Shown: positions 55,873 to 64,000 of the stretch, piece after piece
Position numbering within the stretch: the stretch's first letter is position 1
How the letters are laid out: each line of letters starts with the position of its first letter
Source: Bryoerythrophyllum caledonicum
Lineage: Eukaryota; Streptophyta; Bryopsida; Pottiales; Pottiaceae
Direction of reading: 5' to 3'
Assembly: GCA_963971425.1 (NCBI GenBank)
Contig: OZ020514.1
Span: 22,913,406-22,977,405 of the forward strand
DNA: 64,000 nt
The notes under the pieces: model-generated
What the model was told of the DNA's origin: nothing
The model's input: only the letters and a program-made list of their open reading frames with translations
The model's database searches: none
Program-made: the position numbers and the translations under genes

Positions 55873-56130
55873 CAATATGTCGGGAGATGCTGAATCTCTT
55901 TCAATCTCTATTATGTTCTGAAGCTCACAATTACTACCACGCTTGATTGAGTTAAATGATAGCACCTTCGCCGTCAAAGATATGTCGGACTGACTAACAA
56001 GCGTCTTGCGCTTCCCCATCCTTGACCGCATCAACTGCTTACGACTTGTAAACAAAATTTCTCGCCTCCTCCGCTTCTTCTTCCTCTTAGATGATAGTAC
56101 AAGTAATACCTTACTACCTTCCTGAGTCAT
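55873..56130 (-). pseudogene. Gene C, possible first exon
   Basis: From ATG 56130 (minus), MTQEGSKVLLVLSSKRKKKR with a nuclear-localisation-like basic run, then KTLVSQSDISLTAKVLSFNS, ending in SPDIL at a good donor (GTAAGA). Gene D starts comparably (MSKRKRLGKAEKEK, then NTRISLSVLPDLGG). Assignment to gene C is inferred from strand and order. Confidence 0.4.
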
Positions 56131-56149
56131 TCGGGATACTCAAGATCCA

Positions 56150-56730
56150 TAAACCTTTGTTGTCCTGCAAATTCCAAACTGTGCGCGTGAAAGTACGTTG
56201 GTCATTTGAATGTACTGGACGTTGACTTGAGTTTCAACTTGCATACTTAAAATAATCTCTACTAACTTGAGTTTCAACTTGCATGTTAGGATGGAAGGTT
56301 TTTAATAATTCCGTGTGTAACCGCCGCCGCCATATTTTTATTGACGTTTTAGCATCTAGTAACCCGGCCTCACTTATAGGACCTCGACAATTTACTATTA
56401 CACGCTACTAGTACTTGATTCATAGTCTGTCAAACCTCTCAATTTGTTCAGTATAGAAGCCAACTTGTATCTTCTGCAATTGTTCATCAAAATGAATGTT
56501 CTATAAAAAATGTACTATAATAATGATGATGAATTTGTACGTTCTATTGAAAGTGTACTATAATAACAACTTCCGGCGCAATATCTAGATCAAACCAATG
56601 CTTTGATTGCTCTCTATCATCTCATTTGAAATCGACCGGATCTGAAAGCTGATCATCCTTTGACTTTGTATATTTTACTAGCAAGCGTATAGTTATCTGT
56701 CTTTTTCATTGCTCAACAATTGGTGGTTTT
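56150..56730. other. Spacer without a gene
   Basis: A short duplicated phrase, TTGAGTTTCAACTTGCAT, occurs at about 56225 and 56268. Nothing else was recognised. Confidence 0.4.
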
Positions 56731-56734
56731 TGTG

Positions 56735-59700
56735 ATGACGTCCTCGGAAGTAGATAGTGTTGGTAGAGTTATGATTCGTAGTAATGGTCGAGAAATCCCG
56801 CTTATGTTCCATGTCTCTATTGGCGGTCACTGCACTGTTAGTGCAGCTAGCTTTCTACTCGGTTCCACTTGTTAGACGGTTCAATGTATGTTGACCAAGA
56901 AGCTCGTGATTCGGAGTCTCGAGTTGTCACTCACACTGTCGAGTAGGAAACTACCGTCGACGATGATGGGAAACTCTGGAAACTAAAGTGTGGAACGTAT
57001 AAAGTGTAGGAGTGAAGGACAATCACTATAGTTCATCGACCCAAGTCTTGGAGTCTACAGTGTCTTCCACTCGCTACAATGATAGAAACATTCCATGCAG
57101 AGTCAGAATTGACCCAGGTTGTGAGACAATTCACATTCTTAGCGATGACTCTGATACTAATTTGCCCGATATAGCTCATATAGATGTAGCAGACCTAACA
57201 CCAATATGTCATGCCTCTAAAGGCAATTGACCAATAATTGTGAAGCCCCCACTTCTACCACTTCGATCATCTTCGTCTACTATTGTAGAATGCATTAGGA
57301 CTCTAGGTGCCAAAAAAGGGTCAGAGTCTATTCTTTCACAGGTTGATTTCTTGAAGGTCTCTATATGTACGGTTGATTTCTTGCCTCCTAGTGTTGACGG
57401 GGATGTAATTTTTGTCTTATCTCCAGCTACAAAGTCGTCTTCGCATTCCCAGTCCAAGCTGCTACAAGGCATGGACAAACGTCATGATGGTGATGATTGG
57501 ACTCGAACCGTGACAACCCATTAATGACATGGGTCTTTCTTTCAGAATGTCATCTTGTCTAGGTCACTTACAGTGCGTCAATGTCCATTGCGGCTACCTC
57601 AACAGAGTACATAGGCCATCATCTGCCAGCGAGATGGAATGGGATGGGGCATTGTACTGACCATTTGATGTTCATTCAGTACCTCCAAAAGGATCTACTG
57701 TTGTTTGCAAAATCTGTCACACTCCTACTTTGAATTTGAACATTTGTTCTGCTAATATCTACTATGTCATAGGTCCGCTTCCTATGTCTCGTGCTTGTGT
57801 TTACATCGGAACTCACTCACATCCAGTGAAGATTGGTGTTGACAGAGAGGCTGACGAGCAACCGTCGAGCCTCGTCAACGAGCAAGTTGAAACGACTACC
57901 TCCGCCATAAACTCTACTATTGTCTTGGAGGCCGACAAAGAATTTGTTGCAGATCTCTTGCTAAATTTTGAAGGCGCCCCAGAAGAGAGTTTGTCACCCA
58001 AAGAGTTGGTGCTTGTCCTTGAGAGATGCAAGAATTTAACATCTCCAAATCTACGCAACAAGGTCACATCCTTCCGGTTTTCTGAGACGCTATGGAGTCA
58101 TGGACAATATCATGAGGCTTGGAGGATCCAGCAAATGGGAATATGTTCATAGTAACATGTTTCCTGGACAAGGTTCGCAATTTGACAAGGTAATTATTTT
58201 CAAAATGTTTGAGGTTGGATCAAACAGTGGTGTTGATCTTGTACAGAGGATGCAATCTGGTGGTGATTTGTGCAATGCTTGGATGATGTTTGACCACGTC
58301 AAGCGTGTCAAAGGATGGACCACCAAGGCTTGTCATGTATATTACACCTCATATTGTTGTGTCATGACAATTTTTGTTTGTGACATCCAATATGAGGATG
58401 TTGAGGCCCAACTTGTCTTTCGGAAGAATTTGAATGTTGTTGCAACATGTCATGGCATTTTGAAGCCTCAATTCTAGGGATTTATGGCTGAGAATGCCCA
58501 ATCAAATTGGATTGTTGTGAGGATCATTTATGGCTCTGGTGACGCAAAGATTCCAATGAAAGACCGCGAATGGACATGCTTATTTCATTGGGCACAATCT
58601 CTTGAGAAACACACCAAGGCCGATATTTGAGCAGATCTTCAAGAGCAACACCGCCATTTGTGTAAGCAATATATGGATGCAAAGTCATTAGAAGATGCAT
58701 AGACCAAGTATCTTGCCATTAGATCTTGGTGGCTATCGTCAAGCGCAACAGCAGATAAAGGTCTTGTTTGCCTTGACCTTTGGTTGGCATTCTAGCACTT
58801 TCAATACCGCCAATGAGGTGGTTTTTTTGTTCTTGTAAGTTATGTCAACCTCACTCGTTTGAATATCACATTTCAAATAATTTGAGATGCTCTGTAATCC
58901 ATTAAATTGTGATTGACATGTTCCTCCTTTGTGCCAGAATCTTAGAGATGAGGAACTCCTCGAGATGCCCTCGTGCAACCTTGCAGAGACGGTGTACAAC
59001 AAGTAGCTCCAACAATCTAGAAAGAGAGGAAATGATTTGTACGTGGCGACAGTAGACGACTATGTCCGAGCATTTATGCAGGTCGTTGCATGTTATCAAT
59101 ACTCCAATGGCAATACAATAGGCTCATAACCTAGTAAAGAAGATCTTTGTCTTTGGCTTGCCCAATGGATTGCCAGTAATACTGGAGACCCCAGAAATTT
59201 CATGTTGCTTTGGAGTAAATGTTGGGCGCTTCAAAATTTTGCACATTAGACCTACATTTGGAAGGTGATAAGGTTAACATGTCTCGGCCTATTAAAAGAG
59301 CACGCTACGATGGTAGTGACCATGTTATCTCACAACAGAAATTGGGTCAGAACCTATCACCGAGGTTTCTTCCCCCAAAGAAATAGCACCCACCGCCCGT
59401 ACAACGCTGCGTAAAACGGCTATCCTAGAGACTGCTTGTAATGAGAAGGAGTGGCACATTGCACGACTTCCGAAGACTTTAGCAGAAGCTTGTTTCGCTC
59501 AACAAGTTATTACAAAAAAAAAGTGCATAGCCAAGATTGTCCAATACAACCAGGCAACCGCTGCGCCTACCTATATAAGGATGATGATTAATTATTAGAA
59601 GAACAAGGTGGAGCAGATGCAATTTTTCTTTTGCAATAATGATGTTGAGCGTTGTATAAAAGGCACAAGATGAAAGTCGGTTGTAGGGAAACCGCCTTTA

Positions 59701-60069
59701 CTCAAGGTTTGGCCTGTCAAGGTCAGCACCAATCTTACTCAGGAAGAGGTTTTAGTTCTTGAGCAAGCAGGATTTTGCTTAGCAAAGCACCCTGTAGTGG
59801 CCCCTCATGAGTTGTTTTGTGAATGTGAAGGGATAATTAATTTCAATGACTATCCAGTACCTGATTTTCCTGATGAGTATCCAAAGCACAGATTTGGGAA
59901 GAACATCCGACAGAACCCCAAGGCACGAACAACAGAGCACTCCAATAGCTATGCTTCTGCCATCGCAATGAACGATAAAATTGTCAAGGTAACTATGCTT
60001 CCTTCTCCCGCGTTGGGTTCAATTATAACATTTGAATCTCGCCAAGCATCAAAGTCTGTCAATATTTGA
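56735..60069 (+). pseudogene. Mutator-like (MULE) transposase, decayed
   Basis: It starts near ATG 56735. A zinc-finger-like part (CKICHTPTLNLNICSANIYY, then RACVYIGTHSHPV; WRKY/GCM-style C..C..H.H) lies at 57690-57840. After a frameshift near 58100 comes the transposase core: MMFDHVKRVKGWTTKACHVY, then TAG 58476, GFMAENAQSNWIVVRIIYGS, CLFHWAQSLEKHTKA. The order D...(D)xA...C-x2-H-W is that of MULE DDE domains, but the second Asp is replaced by Asn in this copy. Downstream blocks are MPSCNLAETVYNK, DLYVATVDDYVRAFMQVVAC and MQFFFCNNDVERC, ending FNDYPVPDFPDEYPKHRFGK. Many stops. Confidence 0.7.
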
Positions 60070-60079
60070 TCACTATCAG

Positions 60080-60960
60080 ACAATTTCCTAGCTGTGACTG
60101 CCATTTTTCAAAGATATGGCAACAAAGTTTCGTGGTAAACGTGGCCAGTGGATAAATTGCAAGCATAGGTATTATGTTTTTACTTAGTTGTGTGATATGG
60201 TCCCAAAGGTGGATCAGTTTATCCACGCTCCTAGTTTCAACTAAAGTGAAATCAGAAGTATTTTGGAAATTCTCTTATTGAAGAGCCAAAGTATTACGCC
60301 AATTTGATACTAGAACGTATCGTATTTGTTATTGCTTGTGTAATTGAATTCGTGGTAAGACTAAAAATGCCACCACTTCATAATTTTCATATGTGTGCCT
60401 TATAAAATGCCTTCAAGTGTGGTTAATGATATTAAATTTTGTGTCATTATCTATTGTATGATAGAATAAAGTATTACGTATATAACTTGAATATTTGATA
60501 CATTGAATTAGTAAAATTTCGTATTCTCTCTTAATTTTCAAAAGGTTTGGCAGTTTATATTCTGTCCATATTTGACAGTATAAAAGCAAAGCACATGGCA
60601 AGACAAGGATCAACACTTTGATGAAACAATATTTCTCTCACAAAATGCTATGAACTAAGTCTGAGAATTTTGTGCACATGCATAGTTTGGTTAATTTTTT
60701 AAAAAAATCCCAAAAGCCAAGTTTAAGGATCATTTTGCTTTCCTCATCTTATCCTAAACCCTTAATTTAAATATTTCATACTTAATTTCCACGGTGATAG
60801 CCACATCAGTTTTCCATGGTTATAGGTCGTAATTCTTACTTTAAATATTGAGATTTCTAATTTTTAGCCATTACAAGTTTTTTACGGTTCCAATATCTTT
60901 AAACTTATTGAACACTTCTGCACTGATCTCTAAGTTTTATGCTCACAGTTCCTCCGCTCA
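60080..60960. other. AT-rich spacer
   Basis: No gene seen. The right edge, TTTTTGCTCACAAAATAGC (ends 60983), resembles the outer end of the 58-bp inverted repeat (GGGCACGCAAAATAGC). So another related element may end here, against family-2 copy 3. Confidence 0.4.
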
Positions 60961-60983
60961 TTGCTTTTTGCTCACAAAATAGC

Positions 60984-62110
60984 TTCGTCCCCTGGAAGAA
61001 AAGCCAATCGGTGCAAAGGGAACCCAAGTCGTTTAATCCAAGCCAGCAGGATGCATGAGAGGCCGGAAGCAACCGGACCAGCACCAAGACTAGCCTGAGT
61101 GGAAAAGGAAAAACCTCCTAAACTCACCGGAGTACCCGGCCTTGACATCATGGAGCTCCTCCTCCATGCGGCTTGGAGGGCTGCTATGATCAACCAATCT
61201 TCCGTGGATGGCCTAGCAGTCATCGATCAGATCCGAAAACATCTGGGAGTCGAGGGTCTACTTGATATTGTCCCCCAGATTGAAGAGCTCAAGCACAACG
61301 CGCTCCGGCTATAGACAGTGAAAGACCAACAGGTTGCAATCATTCAAAGTTGAGTCAAGCTCCATGAACAACTGGACGAAGCGGAGACGATGTTGGCTAA
61401 AGCACAAGCAATGCGGAAGGAGGCGGAGGGTCATGCAAATGCCTCGGCCCACACTTGGGCAAAAGTCCAGACGACGCTTGACTTTCTGGTCGACACCGTC
61501 AATCGAAGTCTTCTCTTCATAGAGCGGCTAGAGTAAGAGGACTGGATGAACCGGGTGCAGATCATCCGCTTCTTCCATGATCACAACCGGAAGATGGAGA
61601 ATCCCTGGGTCTGGATGCAAGAACAGGTGGAGAACATGTCTTCTGAAAGGCCAGAGACTCGGGGCACCCAAGCATCGGATAATATGACTACCGCAGTGCG
61701 GGTCACAACCACTCCGGACGAGGGAGGGCCTTCAGAAGTACATCCGAAGAGCTCCGGAAAGCGAAAGGAAGTTATGAAAACTAAGAATCTCGCCCCTCTT
61801 ATGAGCAGGAGTAACTTCATCCTATCTAGTACGGGAATCTTCAAGGACCTGGAGAAGATGCTTCCGGAATGACTCTCGCTAGGGACTTCTTTGGAAGACT
61901 TGTTGGGACGGCGGTGGACTCATCAATAGAGGCAATTCTGATGACGGAGTCGCCACCAACAGCTCCCGGATCCGGATCCCGGAGCCAACAGCCGAAAGCA
62001 ACGCCTTAGGGAACGTGCTCCAAAAGGGTAGTGGAGGAGGAATCGCCTAGGCGTAGCGGCCCTAGGCTCAAGGGTGTTCAGAACACCCCCTAGTCAGATC
62101 TAGGATTAGA
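60984..62110 (+). pseudogene. Family-2 gene, copy 3 (3' part only)
   Basis: It matches 23430-24665 closely over its length (for example CATGGAGCTCCTCCTCCATG at 61148 and 23605). It encodes the helical region AEGHANASAHTWAKVQTTLD, FLVDTVNRSLLF and DWMNRVQIIRFFHDHNRKME, with stops at 61533, 61870 and others. The N-terminal half is absent. The break lies at 60983, next to a TIR-like sequence. Compared with copy 1 it lacks an internal piece near 24325-24445. Same strand as copy 1, 37.5 kb away. Confidence 0.6.
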
Positions 62111-62289
62111 GTTAGGAAATTCCTAGTCAGGAGGAGAGAGTCATTGGGGCCAAAGGCAATTGCTCTAAAAACATGGATGGAGTAAAATACAAGAGGAAGA
62201 ATATCCAAGTAAAACGAATTATGAACGCCGCATCAACTACTGGAGCCGAGCTATAATTGCAAAACTTGAATTGAGAGCTAGAGGAGTAC

Positions 62290-62478
62290 GTGGCACTAGT
62301 CTTGGAAAAGCTTGCGGAGAACTTTCCATCATCAGGCGATGATGTAGACGATGACGATTGTGATAAAGTACCTGGCGATAATACTGTGGTGCTTTGGAAG
62401 TTCTATGTTCCCAAAAATATTCGTCAATCAAATCAAAAGAGGAAACACAATGAAGATTCAAAAAACTCAAATGATTAA
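62290..62478 (+). pseudogene. Short acidic/basic frame, unknown
   Basis: MALVLEKLAENFPSSGDDVD, a run of Asp, then a basic tail NIRQSNQKRKHNEDSKNS before a stop at 62476. It could be the end of a longer unrecognised protein, since charged tails of this type are common in plant transposases. No homologue was seen in the window. Confidence 0.25.
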
Positions 62479-62689
62479 AGGATGATCAAGACCAAGGTAC
62501 TACAAGTTAAAACTACAATTAGTGGTGTGGTGATTGCATTGTACAATAGTATCGTTGCTTAATATATGTTCTTGGAATTAAGAGTGCCCATTCATGAAAG
62601 CTCCACTTGAAATAAATAATTTTAAGGTTAGCCCACCCTTGTATTGTATTCTCTCTAATAAGTTCTACCTTAGCCCTTTTGAGGGGCAA

Positions 62690-63116
62690 ACGCTCCCAAC
62701 AAGCACGCGCACCCGACCTTCATAATCGCGCGTTCGGCCCCTAACCACGTGCACCCAATAAGCAAATGTGCACGCGGCCCACAACGGTACGGGCTAGGCC
62801 TTAAATGTTGCGCGTGCGGCCTCTATCGGTACGCGCCCGACCTTAATTGTACGCACCTTGCCTTGATTGATACGCATCTAGCCTCAAATGTTGCGAGCGC
62901 AACCTGAAGGTGCGGGCTCGGCCCTATGACGTGAAGTAAAAGCGGTCTAACGTGTCGGCATACGTGTTTTACCAGGAAATAAGTTGTAAATTTGATTTAG
63001 GGTTTGTAAAAAAAAAATTCACGCAACCGTGCGCCAAAAAGTGTTGTTCGTCCTGTCCATCCGTCCGAATGTCCGTTTGTTTGTTGACTTTGGGCCCCTG
63101 TCCGTCTATGTAGACA
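62690..63116 (-). mobile_element. Inverted end of the GC-rich repeat element
   Basis: A GC-rich TACGCGCCC-type array (62700-62940) is followed by a 180-bp stretch that is the complement of 6279-6490. It ends with GGGCCCCTGTCCGTCTATGTAGAC at about 63092-63116, the same terminus as in gene A. Only one end is visible. The array part is much shorter than in gene A. Confidence 0.65.
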
Positions 63117-63119
63117 ATC

Positions 63120-64000
63120 CTAGGAACGGAAGCGAGGTTCTTTGACCATCACCGTGAGTTACAACTGTACCTAGACTGCCAAATTTAGCATATGCCATTG
63201 CAAAGAACTCGAGAAGTTAAGCATTGAAAGTGGAAGATTATGCTGAGCTATCAAGTATTACAGAAATACTTTAGCAGAGAATTAATTTTTGTTCTATCCA
63301 ATTTTGAATAAAAAGCATGGAAACAAATGAACGATAATTGCAACTGTACGTGTACTTATTGCGCCCTGATAGTGGCAGCAAAATATAGAACTTCGAAATC
63401 AAATAAATGATTGCAAACTTGTCAAAATCAAACAATTAATGAAAATGAATTGGAAGCTAATAAAATATGAGGAAGGAGATACAAAAAAATGGAGTATTTT
63501 AGCTTAGATTCAAAGTAAACAAGGCACATATTAGTTGGCACATTAATATATACAACCTATAATTATCAACTTCACTAGATTAGGTTTGAAAATAAACTCT
63601 AACAATGCAAATTGAGGTATATGATAAAAATAGTACACCTTAGATTATGTTGCAATTTTTGTCTCTGCCAACATGTATTCAAATATAGTGGTTAAAAGTA
63701 TAGATTGTTGATGAAATTTAAACAACTACTAGAGGAAAAAATGGCGGGCAACAGGTAAATTGCTAATATAATTTTGCCAACTTGTATCCTGATATATATG
63801 GCAGCTGTGATTTGGAAAGTACAGTATTCAATTTGTTTGCATCTTTGAATAAAATAGAGAGGATTGCTTCTTTGTTTCTAAGCCAAGGTAGATGGAACTG
63901 GCATTTGAAAAAGCTGAGAAAACTACTAAGGATTCTCCAATTATATCACGTGAAAGAGAGAAGAAGCGGAGGAGATAAGGCATTTTGTTTTCAAGTCGTA
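63120..64000. other. AT-rich stretch without a gene
   Basis: No reading frame of note and no repeat shared with the rest of the window. Confidence 0.5.

Larger units (their letters stand above)
52304..56130 (-). pseudogene. Gene C: decayed ParB-type gene with methylase-like remnant
   Basis: Minus-strand pieces in order: a basic first exon from ATG 56130 (KRKKKRRRREILF, ending at donor TTG|GTAAGA, 55873); an uncertain stretch; the ParB-like exon 53995-53750 with FNGKMFSVWDENHRFNA, a stop, WRFISKRHTDNPRGHYFV; YETKTSVDGRSAEGK and DFQKYFVVANPKNGEEFFDK (53330-53140); CLNSVRNLHLVDDSW (near 52740); and YFVNWNASLRIDKPAEYVEK (52670-52610). D-E-N-H-R fits the ParB/Srx D-G-x-H-R box better than genes A and B do. 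No HAD part was found here. Confidence 0.5.

Overview
The window looks like nuclear DNA of a plant, most likely a repeat-rich, gene-poor (heterochromatin-like) region of a land plant or close relative. The evidence is a Ty1/copia LTR retrotransposon, Mutator-like (MULE) transposase relics, GT..AG intron signals inside broken multi-exon genes, long microsatellites and many families of decayed repeats. I cannot name the species. A non-seed plant is only a guess. I saw no bacterial operons, rRNA, tRNA or CRISPR. No gene in the window is clearly intact end to end.

Layout. 1-3280: AT-rich sequence, then a CT microsatellite and a GT-rich tandem repeat. 3280-12690: gene A (+), a decayed multi-exon gene whose recognisable parts are a ParB-like segment, a region arranged like a beta-class DNA methyltransferase, an acidic/Ser-Pro linker with a coiled coil, an FCP1-like HAD phosphatase domain, and a conserved tail. 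A 2.4-kb GC-rich TACGCGCCC-type repeat element (6279-8705) sits inside it. 12690-16820: no gene seen. 16825-18350: relic with a pipsqueak-type helix-turn-helix. 18520-22650: a small GC-rich array and two copies of an unknown repeat family. 22690-24665: one copy of an unknown gene family, here called family 2. 24850-32210: gene B (+), a paralogue of gene A exon for exon. 32960-34450: gene D (-), a partial relic probably related to gene C.

35719-40093: a copia element with 288/289-bp LTRs and a TAAAA target duplication, deleted for most of its integrase. 41765-42290: a tandem repeat. 43354-50527: a 7.2-kb segment bounded by 58-bp terminal inverted repeats. It carries a MULE transposase scrap, a ~63-bp satellite array built on the palindrome GTGCCGACATCGGCAC, and several large hairpins, and it splits a second family-2 gene (-; 5' part 50482-51866, 3' part 43170-43353). 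52300-56130: gene C (-), a third ParB-type gene relic. 56735-60070: a decayed MULE transposase. 60984-62110: a third family-2 copy. 62690-63115: a second GC-rich array with the same terminal sequence as the element in gene A.

The most unusual signal is a pair of short palindromes. Gene A and its flank carry 12 copies of a 19-bp palindrome, consensus TATCCTCGACTCGAGGATA. Gene B carries about 8 copies of a different one, TTAGCTCGAGTCGAGCTAA. They share the core CTCGA(G/C)TCGAG but have unrelated arms. In two homologous introns the palindromes sit about 17-32 bp after the 5' splice site in both paralogues. So position is kept while sequence is copy-specific.
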